The notes beneath the pieces were generated by a model. It was not told the DNA's origin, made no database searches, and saw only the letters and a program-made list of their open reading frames with translations. Below, piece by piece: positions 1 to 6,676 of a stretch of 8,015 bases of DNA. The stretch comes from Gammaproteobacteria bacterium. GTDB taxonomy: Bacteria > Pseudomonadota > Gammaproteobacteria > Steroidobacterales > Steroidobacteraceae. The stretch covers positions 1-8,015 of the forward strand of contig RGYP01000074.1 of NCBI GenBank assembly GCA_010031985.1. Direction: 5' to 3'. The translations under genes and the position numbers were made by a program. Positions within the stretch are counted from its first letter, which is position 1. Each line of letters opens with the position of its first letter.

Positions 1-367
1 AGTGCGCGAGCGAGGTCCATGAGCGCCACTCGTCGCTGCCCAGATAGTAGAGCGCGCAGCCGCTGATCGTCAGCCAGACCAGCACGCCGAACAGCGTGCC
101 TCCCGACGGCTTGCGCATGCCGGCTTTCCAGCCGCGCACCACGTGGTCGGACCACAACGTGCCGAACAGCCACACCGCTGCAAAAGAAAACACGGCGTGC
201 CCAATGAGCCACCACCTTTGTTGCGGATGCGGATTGTCGAAACCGAACTCATCGACCACGCGTACGAAATAGTGGAAGACGAGCCAGACGGCGCCCGTCG
301 ACCAGGTGCCCAACGCGACGCCGTGCAAAAGGCGGCGGCGGCCGGGCGGCAAGACGCCCGTGCGCAT
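1..367 (-). CDS. Multi-pass membrane protein, putative b-type cytochrome-like electron-transfer partner (partial, C-terminus off window)
   Basis: The visible part is the N-terminal 122 residues. I see three hydrophobic segments, at about residues 14-34, 53-72 and 91-110. Histidines lie in or beside them: H15, H32, H57, H75 and H122. A LYYLGSDEWRSW stretch follows the third segment, and the last visible residues are SLAH. Small membrane proteins of this look (cytochrome b561-like or DUF4405-like) accompany ApbE and FMN-binding proteins and are thought to pass electrons across the membrane through haem. Haem binding here is inference. The gene lies just downstream of apbE on the same strand, so co-transcription is likely. 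The start is uncertain. The ATG at 367 has only a weak ribosome binding site. An in-frame TTG at 403 has a GGTGG five bases upstream and would overlap the apbE stop, suggesting translational coupling and adding 12 residues. The reading frame is secure; the family is tentative. Confidence 0.7.
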   Translation of the reverse strand, partial: MRTGVLPPGRRRLLHGVALGTWSTGAVWLVFHYFVRVVDEFGFDNPHPQQRWWLIGHAVFSFAAVWLFGTLWSDHVVRGWKAGMRKPSGGTLFGVLVWLTISGCALYYLGSDEWRSWTSLAH

Positions 368-395
368 CGCGGCTCGCTGACCATTGACCGTTCCG

Positions 396-1307
396 TCACT
401 CAAGTTCGCCACCCGACATCCACCAACCTTCGCTCGGCGAATACAGATACGCGCTTGCATCGAAGGCAGCAAGCACCGCCGCGGCCTGCCGACCTCTCGC
501 CAGCACCACCTTGGTGAGTGCATCGGCGATCGCACATTGCCGAGCGACCACCGAGACGAACGCCGGCGCCACGACCGACGCAGGCTCGTGACCAAAAAAA
601 TGCCGGCGGTTCGCACCGGCTGCACTGCTCGCGAGACTGCCGTTTTCGAGTTCGATGAAAGGCCGCGCGGGCGTCTCGCGCGCCGATGTTTCGAACTCGG
701 CCGCGTGGAAATCGGGCACTTCGAGAGCGACGGGGTGCATCGTCGGACCGCCCACGCGCAGATCCCCGCCGGCGTTGACGTACCAACTCGCCGTCTCGGG
801 CAAAGCCATGGCTGAAGCCGCGAGATCGACGGCATAGCCCTTGGCGATGCCGCCCAAGTCGATCCAGAGAGGTCGTCGCAGACTTACGGCATCCGGCGCT
901 TCGAGAACAACGTCCGACCAACGCGCCTCGGGATCGGGGGCGCGCAGAGGCGCAGGCAAGTTGCCGTTGTCGACGAGCAGCGGCGCCATCGTGACGTCGA
1001 ATACACCGGAAGACGCTTGCGAAACCTTGCGCGCGAGTTCGAGGACGGCGAAGGTTTCCGGCGCGATCGGCACGGGCTGTGCGGGTACCGCGCCGTTGAT
1101 GCGGGCAACGTCGCTGTCTGCCGAATGAAAACTCATCAATGAATGCACGCGTTCGATCGCGGCGAAACCTTTGACGATCGCGGCCTCGGCCTGCGCACGC
1201 TCGAGCCCGCCCACGCCGATGGAAACGAACGTACCGAGCAGTAGCCGCGTCGATTCGCACATCGCGCCGGACCACGCTGCGCCAATCGGGGTGGAGACGT
1301 TCCGCAT
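396..1307 (-). CDS. apbE: FAD:protein FMN transferase, ApbE family
   Basis: ApbE enzymes split FAD and attach the FMN half through a phosphoester to a Thr or Ser of exported flavoproteins, using Mg2+. From the ATG at 1307 the product is 303 aa. Family motifs appear in order: LLLGTFVSI near residue 22, SGVFDVTMAPL (100-110), DLGGIAKGYAVD (150-161), NAGGDLRV (178-185), the SSAAGANRRHFFG region (227-239) and ADALTKVV (261-268), which holds the Asp/Thr metal-site residues. The usual HxxDPxTG segment between the last two motifs is not recognisable; the linker is shortened to about HEPASVVAPAF. No convincing signal peptide or lipobox is visible. The ATG at 1262 is an alternative start, with the family-typical sequence beginning soon after it; neither has a clear Shine-Dalgarno site. 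The likely substrate is the SGATLSS protein encoded divergently at 1727-2248. The family call is firm; the start is not. Confidence 0.9.
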   Translation of the reverse strand: MRNVSTPIGAAWSGAMCESTRLLLGTFVSIGVGGLERAQAEAAIVKGFAAIERVHSLMSFHSADSDVARINGAVPAQPVPIAPETFAVLELARKVSQASSGVFDVTMAPLLVDNGNLPAPLRAPDPEARWSDVVLEAPDAVSLRRPLWIDLGGIAKGYAVDLAASAMALPETASWYVNAGGDLRVGGPTMHPVALEVPDFHAAEFETSARETPARPFIELENGSLASSAAGANRRHFFGHEPASVVAPAFVSVVARQCAIADALTKVVLARGRQAAAVLAAFDASAYLYSPSEGWWMSGGELE

Positions 1308-1374
1308 CCGGGAATGATATCTTCGGTCGCCTGCGCGGCCGTGGTTTCTGCCCCGCGCTCGATTGGAGGTTGTC
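1308..1374. promoter_or_regulatory. Divergent intergenic region between apbE and the plus-strand three-gene group
   Basis: These 67 bp separate the apbE start from the start at 1375 and must hold the promoter(s) for the plus-strand group, and probably for apbE unless transcription begins inside a coding region. On the plus strand only the ribosome binding site GGAGG (1365-1369) is clear. On the minus strand TATCAT (1319-1314) resembles a -10 box, but no good -35 lies at the right distance and it sits very close to the proposed apbE ATG. I see no obvious operator palindrome. Shared regulation of the two halves of the flavin module is inferred from geometry alone. Confidence 0.35.
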
Positions 1375-1713
1375 ATGGCTGCCGATACGCAACGACCCAC
1401 ACACACCGTGGATGCGATTCCGTCCGATGTCACGACGAGCGTGTTCCTCGGCAACCCGATACTCGACAACCTGGTGGGCTGCATGGTGGCGATGAACGGC
1501 GAGATCTGGGCGACCAAGCGCCGCATGAAGGTTCTCGAATCATTGCTGGCCAAAAAAGGCGTCACCCGCGAAATGATCGAAAGCTACGTACCCACGCCCG
1601 AAGAAACGGCGGAATGGGAAAAAGATCGCGATCGCTTCGTCACGCTCGCCATGGGACCACTCACCAACGACGCTTTCCGCAACATCAGCGCCGATTTCCC
1701 CAAGCGCGGCTAG
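1375..1713 (+). CDS. Small cytosolic protein of unknown function (112 aa)
   Basis: I do not recognise this gene. The ATG at 1375 is chosen because GGAGG (1365-1369) sits five bases upstream; an in-frame TTG at 1363 would overlap that site. The product has no signal peptide and no membrane segment. Residues about 28-62 look helical and mildly amphipathic (NPILDNLVGCMVAMNGEIW, then KRRMKVLESLLAKKG). A second charged helix-like part follows, with VTREMIESYVPTPEE and WEKDRDRFV. One cysteine (C36) is present, with no metal or nucleotide motif. The layout resembles a small helical accessory or adaptor protein. It is the first gene of a plus-strand group and ends 13 bp before the FMN-binding-domain gene. 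Codon use and GC content look like the neighbours, and the SD site supports a real gene. A role in the flavin module is guilt by association only. Confidence 0.75.
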   Translation: MAADTQRPTHTVDAIPSDVTTSVFLGNPILDNLVGCMVAMNGEIWATKRRMKVLESLLAKKGVTREMIESYVPTPEETAEWEKDRDRFVTLAMGPLTNDAFRNISADFPKRG

Positions 1714-1726
1714 CGCGTCGTTCGCC

Positions 1727-2248
1727 TTGAATCATCGCTTCCTGCTCGTTCCCGCGGCGATCGTGATGGCCGCGGCTCCCGCTGCCGCGTCGGAGTCATT
1801 GCAAACCCTCGAAGAGGCCCAGCAACGGCTCTTTCCGGGAGCTACGCTCACCCCTTTCGAACTGCGACTCTCTTCCGAGCAATTCGCGCAGCTCAAAGCG
1901 GAATATCAGGTACCCGCGCTGCGTCCTTTGTTTCGCGGCTGGAGTGTCGGGGGTGGCGGCTGGCTCTATCTCGATCAGGTCTACGGGCTCAACGACATCG
2001 TGACCTATCTGGTCGCCGTCGGCGTCGACGGCAAAAGCCGCGGCGTCGAAGTACTGACCTGCGCCGACGGTTACTGCGACATCTATACACCCGAGTGGCG
2101 CGGCAAACTGTCAGGCTTGGAGCACGGCCGCTGGGATCCGCAACGCACCGTGACCATCGTGTCGGGTGCGACTCTCTCCTCGGTACACGTCGCCGAAGGT
2201 GTCAAAAAAATACTCGCGGTTCACGCGCGATTTCGCGCAGGATATTGA
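1727..2248 (+). CDS. Exported FMN-binding-domain protein, predicted covalent FMN carrier (ApbE substrate)
   Basis: The 173-aa product starts with a signal peptide: a short basic start (NHR), a hydrophobic core to about residue 20, and a likely cut near APAAAS (18-23). The rest resembles the FMN-binding domain shared by NqrC, RnfG and NosR-like proteins. The key mark is SGATLSS (146-152); in NqrC and RnfG the Thr of SGAT carries FMN through a phosphoester bond made by ApbE, which points to Thr149 here. An ApbE is encoded divergently nearby. Residues 106-134 (GVEVLTCADGYCDIYTPEW and on) sit where relatives carry the conserved pre-motif segment, but with two cysteines, C112 and C117. No membrane helix remains after cleavage, so the protein is probably periplasmic. 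The start is the TTG at 1727, because no ATG or GTG gives an intact signal peptide; no clear Shine-Dalgarno precedes it. Its redox partner is unknown. Confidence 0.85.
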   Translation: MNHRFLLVPAAIVMAAAPAAASESLQTLEEAQQRLFPGATLTPFELRLSSEQFAQLKAEYQVPALRPLFRGWSVGGGGWLYLDQVYGLNDIVTYLVAVGVDGKSRGVEVLTCADGYCDIYTPEWRGKLSGLEHGRWDPQRTVTIVSGATLSSVHVAEGVKKILAVHARFRAGY

Positions 2249-2251
2249 CCC

Positions 2252-2869
2252 ATGCAGCGCACTCGAGTTCTCGCCATCTTCCTTGCCGTGGTCGGTTGGC
2301 CCGCTCTCGTCACGCAGCTGTTTGCCAGCATCGAGTACCAGCAACAACGGGGGCATGGCGTCGCCTATGGCGTTTTCATGTATGCGGGCTACTTCACCAT
2401 CCTGACCAATCTGTTTTGCACGCTCGTCGCCACGGCACACTCCAAGAATCATCCTGCCGAATCTCGCTGGACCGTTTGGCGCGAGCCTTGGGTGGTCACC
2501 TCGGCCGCCATGGCCATCGCCATGGTGGGTCTCGTGTTTCACCTGCTGCTGCGCCATCAATACCAGCCCACGGGCATCGCCGCCCTCACCAATCTCATCC
2601 ACCACTACATCGTGCCGATCGTGTTTCTGGTGTTCTGGTGGTTCGCCGTGCCCCGCAGGTCGATGGTTTGGGGAGATATCGGTCGTCTGTTCGCCTACCC
2701 GGCCGCGTATTTCGTCTACATCGCGGCGCGCGGCGAGATCAGTGGCGTATATCCCTACCCATTCTTTGATGTACCCACGATCGGTTACGGTCAGGCCGCC
2801 ATCAACGCCACGGGAATCGCGGCGGTGTTCATTCTGGCCGGCATCGGTTTGATCGCCGCTAAACGCTGA
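2252..2869 (+). CDS. Pr6Pr / AIG1-like (FAR-17a) integral membrane protein
   Basis: The 205-aa product has about six hydrophobic segments and no signal peptide. Its marks match the bacterial Pr6Pr family as I know it: FTILTNLF (48-55), LTNLIHHYIVP (112-122), and RGEISGVYPYPFFDV (160-174) followed by GYG. Eukaryotic AIG1 and ADTRP are membrane threonine hydrolases of fatty-acid esters that use one Thr and one His. T52 and H117 or H118 are candidates for the matching pair, but activity in bacteria is not established and this is inference. The ATG lies 3 bp after the stop of the FMN-binding gene, with AGGA (2239-2242) nine bases upstream, so translation is probably coupled. Its 3' end faces mnmE across 25 bp. 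The family call is fairly firm; the function is unknown. Confidence 0.8.
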   Translation: MQRTRVLAIFLAVVGWPALVTQLFASIEYQQQRGHGVAYGVFMYAGYFTILTNLFCTLVATAHSKNHPAESRWTVWREPWVVTSAAMAIAMVGLVFHLLLRHQYQPTGIAALTNLIHHYIVPIVFLVFWWFAVPRRSMVWGDIGRLFAYPAAYFVYIAARGEISGVYPYPFFDVPTIGYGQAAINATGIAAVFILAGIGLIAAKR

Positions 2870-2894
2870 AACGCGCGGCCTGAGCGTCGACGGC

Positions 2895-4310
2895 TCACTT
2901 TCCGATGCAAAAACTGCCGAAGATCCGCCCCAACAAGTCGTCCGCGTGAAATTCGCCGGTGATTTCGTTCAATGCCTGCTGTGCGCGGCGCAGCTCTTCT
3001 GCCACGAGCTCGCCGGCGCGCGCCTCGACGAGTTGCCGGACGGCTTCTTCGGCATGCGTTTCGGCGCGGCGCAGGGCATCGAGATGCCGAGCCCGTGCGC
3101 TGACGGTGCCCGCTGCCGCGTCGTAGCCCATGCAAGACTTGAGGTGATGGCGTAGCGTCTCCATGCCGGCGCCCGTACGCGCAGAAATTGCGAGCACCGC
3201 ATCGCCCGCACGCATTCGCGCGCGGATCTGCGCCTCGCTCTGCGCGGCATGCTCGGGTGCAACGGCATCGATTTTATTCAAGAGCAGAGTGACGGCCACG
3301 TCGACGGGCAAATTCGCGCGCTCGTCCTGCCAGGCCTGCGCCTGCGGATCGGTGTGGGTGTCGATCACGAACAAAATTCGATCGGCGCGCGCCATCTCGA
3401 TGCGCGCGCGGCGGATGCCCTCGGCTTCGACGACATCCGCTGCGTCGTCTTCCAGTGAGCGCAAACCCGCGGTGTCGATGACGTGCAGCGGCATGCCGTC
3501 GATCGCGATACGTTCCCGCAAAACATCGCGAGTGGTCCCCGCGAGAGGCGTGACGATGGCGGCATCGTGGCCGGCGAGTGCGTTGAGCAGGCTCGATTTT
3601 CCGGCGTTCGGCCGCCCAGCTATCACCACGGTCATGCCATCGCGCAGCACCCGGCCTTGTTCGGCGCTGCGCAACACCGAGGCGAAACGTTCGCGGAGCG
3701 CCGTCAGGCGGCTTGCGAGCGCACGATCGGCCAGAAAGTCGATTTCTTCCTCGGGAAAGTCGATCGCCGCCTCGATCCAGATACGCAACTCGATGAGCGC
3801 CTCGGTGAGTTCGTGTACCCGCCTCGAGAACTCGCCTTGCAACGAACGCACGGCGGCGCGCGCGGCGGCCAGAGAGCCGGCGTCGATGAGATCGGCCACC
3901 GCCTCGGCCTGCACGAGGTCGAGCTTTTCATTGAGGAACGCTCGCAGCGTGAATTCGCCCGGATTGGCACGTCGCGCGCCGAGTTCGATCGCTCGTGCGA
4001 CCAGCGCCTCGAGCACGACCGGCCCGCCGTGGCCATGCAGCTCGAGCACGTCCTCACCGGTGTAGCTGTGAGGCGCGGGGAACGAGAGCACCAGACCCTC
4101 GTCGAGCACCGCACCGGTGCCGTCGTGAAACTTCGCGAGCGTCGCCACGCGTGGTGCCGGTAAACCTGCGGTTGCGGCACCCGTCGTGGCGATCATCGCC
4201 TCGCCGATTTGTCGTGCCGCAGGCCCCGAGAGCCGCACGATCCCGACCCCGCCACGCCCCGGCGCCGTGGCGACGGCGACGATCGTCTCGGTTTGGGCGG
4301 GCTGGTCCAT
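2895..4310 (-). CDS. mnmE: tRNA uridine-5-carboxymethylaminomethyl(34) synthesis GTPase MnmE
   Basis: MnmE, with MnmG, modifies the wobble uridine (position 34) of certain tRNAs, using methylene-tetrahydrofolate and GTP hydrolysis. From the ATG at 4310 the product is 471 aa, near the family's usual 450-460. The N-terminal folate-binding domain begins with TIVAVATAPGRGGVGIVRL. The helical part carries GEFTLRAFLNEKLDLVQAE. The inserted G domain has GRPNAGKSS (232-240), GTTRD (258-262), DTAG (279-282) and NKID (345-348). The protein ends in the conserved FCIGK, whose Cys is needed for catalysis in relatives. An in-frame TTG at 4352 would add 14 unconserved residues and is rejected. The gene is last in the visible minus-strand operon, 52 bp after yidC. 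The partner mnmG is not next to it in this window. Confidence 0.97.
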   Translation of the reverse strand: MDQPAQTETIVAVATAPGRGGVGIVRLSGPAARQIGEAMIATTGAATAGLPAPRVATLAKFHDGTGAVLDEGLVLSFPAPHSYTGEDVLELHGHGGPVVLEALVARAIELGARRANPGEFTLRAFLNEKLDLVQAEAVADLIDAGSLAAARAAVRSLQGEFSRRVHELTEALIELRIWIEAAIDFPEEEIDFLADRALASRLTALRERFASVLRSAEQGRVLRDGMTVVIAGRPNAGKSSLLNALAGHDAAIVTPLAGTTRDVLRERIAIDGMPLHVIDTAGLRSLEDDAADVVEAEGIRRARIEMARADRILFVIDTHTDPQAQAWQDERANLPVDVAVTLLLNKIDAVAPEHAAQSEAQIRARMRAGDAVLAISARTGAGMETLRHHLKSCMGYDAAAGTVSARARHLDALRRAETHAEEAVRQLVEARAGELVAEELRRAQQALNEITGEFHADDLLGRIFGSFCIGK

Positions 4311-4362
4311 GGAACGGAACGGGTGTGCGCAGTTTTGATCTGCGAGGCGCAAAGGCCGCGCG

Positions 4363-6051
4363 CTAGCCCGCCCGCGCTTTTTTCGACTCGGCTTCGATTC
4401 TGCGATTGATGTTCCACTGCTGCAGGATCGTCAACAGCGTATTGGTGACCCAATAGAGCACCAAGCCTGCGGGGAAGAAGGCGAACGTGAAGCTCATCAC
4501 GAACGGCAGAATCATGAATACTTTGGCTTGGATCGGATCGGGCGGTGTCGGGTTCAGCTTGTATTGCACGAACATCGCGCCGGCCATGATCACCGGCAGC
4601 ACGAAGAACGGATCGCGCGACGAAAGATCCTGAATCCACAACATGAAGGGTGCCTGGCGCATCTCCACGCTCTCGAGCAGCACCCAATAGAATGCGAAGA
4701 ACACGGGCATCTGGATCAGGATCGGCAAACATCCCGCCGCCGGATTGATCTTCTCGCGCTTGTAGAGATCCATCATCGCGCGGCCCAATTTTTCGCGATC
4801 GTCCTTGTAGGTCTCCTGCAAGTTCTTCATGCGCGGCGCGAGCACCTTCATCTTCGCCATGGAACGACCGGACGACTCGGACAACGGATAGAACATGAGC
4901 TTCAGCAGGAACGTGATGATCACGATCGCCCAGCCCCAATTGCCGACGATGTTGTGCGCCTGTTCCAGCAACCAAAAGAGCGGCTCCGCCAGCAGCGTCA
5001 GCACGCCGTAGTCGGCGACCAGATCGAGGCGCGGCCCCGCGGTTTTCAGTTGTGCCTGCAACTTGGGTCCGATGAACAAGGTCTCGCGCAGCGTCGTTCC
5101 GGATTGCGGTCCGACGGTAACCATCGGCCCGGTCGCCGAGAGCAGGTACTGATTGTCCTGGGTCTTCAAAGAATAAGCGTAGTTTTGCCCCTCGGCCGGA
5201 ACGACCACCGTGACGAAGTGGTGCTGCATGCCGGCGATCCAGCCGGTCGTGACGCTGCGCGGCAGCTCGCTATCCGCGATTTTTTGGCGGTTGATTTTGA
5301 AATATTTGGTGCCGTTGTAATAAGCCGGGCCCTGGAAGGCGTAGCTCTCGACGCTGAACATCGAGCGCTCGACGGGCTTGTCGTTGCGCAGAATTTGCGC
5401 GTACGAGGCGGCTCGCCAGGGCGCCGTACCCCGGTTCTCGATCGCATATTCGAGATCAATGCGGTACGAGCCGCGGCGAAGGATATAGGTCTTGGTCACC
5501 GAAACACCGGTCGCGGCATCGACCCAGGTCAGCGGGACGCGCAGCTCGGCGGCACCCTCGGCCAAGGCGTGGCGCGTCTGCGCAGATTCGAACAGCGCCA
5601 GGTGCGTCGGGTGCGCCGCGCCGTTGGTGTCGGTGAGTCCGGTTTGCAGAAAGTAGAAATGGCTGGCGTCGTCGTTGAGCAAGCGCACCCGCTCCTCGCC
5701 GCCCTTCACCCGCGGATATTTGAGGAGATCGGCGCGCACGAGATCGCCGCCACGCAGGCTGAGCTCGAGATCGAGCACGTCGGTGGTGACGCGTACCGTG
5801 CCCGCCGCCGCGCCAGCCGCCGTGGCGGGCGCTGCCGCCAGGGTCGTCGTTGCCGTCGATTTAGCCGAGGCAGCAGGCGCTGCGCCTTGCGGAATACTCG
5901 CCGTCGGCACGTTGGCCAGCGGCGCGCTGCTGGTCGTCGCGGGCGTGACCGGGGCTGGCACCGCATAGTCGCGCTGCCACGTTTCGTAGTTGATCCACAG
6001 CGCGAGCACGAGGCCGAGCCAAAGAAACATGCGGGCGTTGGTCGAAGTCAC
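4363..6051 (-). CDS. yidC: Membrane protein insertase YidC (YidC/Oxa1/Alb3 family)
   Basis: YidC inserts and folds inner-membrane proteins, alone or with SecYEG. The 562-aa product has the gammaproteobacterial layout. A first membrane helix lies at about residues 7-23, then an Ala/Thr/Pro-rich linker (about 32-85). A large periplasmic domain spans about 86-340. The conserved core begins near 355 with helices at about 363-390, 441-460, 483-500 and 510-540. The signature NPAAGCLPILIQMPVFFAF (436-454) is intact. At SMAKMK (397-402) the positive residue of the hydrophilic groove, usually Arg, appears to be Lys, which keeps the charge. The start is GTG 6051; ATG 6030 is an alternative that leaves the first helix nearly whole. 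The C-terminus is short and basic. The gene lies 36 bp after yidD, probably in the rpmH operon. Confidence 0.97.
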   Translation of the reverse strand: MTSTNARMFLWLGLVLALWINYETWQRDYAVPAPVTPATTSSAPLANVPTASIPQGAAPAASAKSTATTTLAAAPATAAGAAAGTVRVTTDVLDLELSLRGGDLVRADLLKYPRVKGGEERVRLLNDDASHFYFLQTGLTDTNGAAHPTHLALFESAQTRHALAEGAAELRVPLTWVDAATGVSVTKTYILRRGSYRIDLEYAIENRGTAPWRAASYAQILRNDKPVERSMFSVESYAFQGPAYYNGTKYFKINRQKIADSELPRSVTTGWIAGMQHHFVTVVVPAEGQNYAYSLKTQDNQYLLSATGPMVTVGPQSGTTLRETLFIGPKLQAQLKTAGPRLDLVADYGVLTLLAEPLFWLLEQAHNIVGNWGWAIVIITFLLKLMFYPLSESSGRSMAKMKVLAPRMKNLQETYKDDREKLGRAMMDLYKREKINPAAGCLPILIQMPVFFAFYWVLLESVEMRQAPFMLWIQDLSSRDPFFVLPVIMAGAMFVQYKLNPTPPDPIQAKVFMILPFVMSFTFAFFPAGLVLYWVTNTLLTILQQWNINRRIEAESKKARAG

Positions 6052-6087
6052 GGTAAGTCCAGTCTCAAAGAAAAGGGTGGGAGGGGC

Positions 6088-6312
6088 TCAGCGCGTGGCG
6101 CGCGGCGGTACGGGATCGTATCCGCCTTCGTGCAACGGGTGGCAACGACCGATGCGCCGCAACGCCAACCAGCCGCCGCGCAATGCCCCGTGGGTGTCGA
6201 TCGCTTCCAACGCGTAGTGGGAACAGGAGGGGTGATAACGGCAGGTCGGTCCGCGCCAGGGACTGACGAGAATTTGGTACGCCCTGATCAGGACGCGGAG
6301 GACGGCACGCAT
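6088..6312 (-). CDS. yidD: Membrane protein insertion efficiency factor YidD
   Basis: YidD is a small membrane-associated protein that helps YidC-dependent insertion; its exact mechanism is not settled. The 74-aa product shows the family pattern: YQILVSPWRGPTCRYHPSC near the N-terminal third (three of the usual Cys/His residues visible), SHYALEAI, then RRIGRCHPLHEGGYDPVP near the end. The length is typical. The ATG at 6312 is chosen because MRAVLRVLIRAYQ matches family starts; a further upstream start at 6333 is possible. The start lies 25 bases inside the 3' end of rnpA, the usual overlapping arrangement that suggests translational coupling. It stands between rnpA and yidC, the conserved location. 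Confidence 0.95.
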   Translation of the reverse strand: MRAVLRVLIRAYQILVSPWRGPTCRYHPSCSHYALEAIDTHGALRGGWLALRRIGRCHPLHEGGYDPVPPRATR

Positions 6313-6623
6313 GTCGTTGCAACCTTTTGCCAAAGTCCGGCGAGACTTTGACGAATCCGGATGGCCGGGGCTCCGCGAGCCGCTGCTCGCGCACCGACGA
6401 TGATGTCGGCCGCGGGCAGATCGTGCTGAGCTTGCCGGAACGATTCGCGAATTATGCGACGAAGTCTGTTCCGGGCGACGGCATTTCCGATCACTTTGGC
6501 GCCGACCGACAATCCGAGCCGGGGTCCGCCGATGGCGTTGGGGGAAACGGAAACGGAGAACATGGGATCACCCAACCGTCGACCCCGACGGTAGGCGTTC
6601 TCGAAATCGGCTTTGCGCAACAC
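6288..6623 (-). CDS. rnpA: Ribonuclease P protein component
   Basis: RnpA is the protein cofactor of RNase P, which trims the 5' leader of precursor tRNAs by binding the RNA subunit and the leader. From GTG 6623 the product is 111 aa. It shows LRKADFENAYRRGRR at the start, the core strand MFSVSV, and the RNA-binding signature GLSVGAKVIGNAVARNRLRRII, whose RNR box is at residues 51-53. The N-terminus is odd. In the same frame just upstream (6644-6624) the DNA encodes GFPAARR, which matches the family's usual F-P-x-x-x-R lead-in. Yet no ATG, GTG or TTG occurs upstream in this frame as far as about 6768. The true start may therefore be GTG 6623, TTG 6620, or a non-standard codon upstream. No clear Shine-Dalgarno precedes GTG 6623. 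It lies 53 bp after rpmH. Confidence 0.93.
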   Translation of the reverse strand: MLRKADFENAYRRGRRLGDPMFSVSVSPNAIGGPRLGLSVGAKVIGNAVARNRLRRIIRESFRQAQHDLPAADIIVGARAAARGAPAIRIRQSLAGLWQKVATTCVPSSAS

Positions 6624-6676
6624 CCGGCGAGCAGCCGGGAATCCCCACCCAGGCGGTGAGGTGTCAGCGGCGCAGA

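Noticed and set aside
70..399. Minus-strand open frame of 109 codons after apbE
   Set aside because: It is Cys/Arg/Ser-rich without domains. Another minus-strand frame over the same bases encodes a coherent membrane protein that continues past the window edge.
1314..1319. TATCAT on the minus strand as an apbE -10 box
   Set aside because: No matching -35 lies 16-18 bp upstream, and it is so close to the ATG at 1307 that the mRNA would be nearly leaderless; kept only as a note in the intergenic entry.
1308..1565. N-terminal extension of apbE to upstream starts
   Set aside because: The added residues overlap the divergent 112-aa gene, which has a strong ribosome binding site, and show no ApbE similarity or signal peptide.
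2881..2897. Inverted repeat TGAGC-N7-GCTCA between the convergent genes as a shared terminator
   Set aside because: The stem is only 5 bp, overlaps the mnmE stop, and has no T-tract on either side; too weak to call a terminator.
3163..4065. Plus-strand open frame (300 codons) opposite mnmE
   Set aside because: It is antisense to MnmE with intact motifs, and is Ser/Arg/Ala-rich with no recognisable domain: a shadow frame.
4528..6351. Long plus-strand open frame (607 codons) opposite yidC and yidD
   Set aside because: It is fully antisense to the clear YidC coding region, has no family resemblance, and its His/Arg/Gln-rich composition is typical of a shadow frame in GC-rich DNA.
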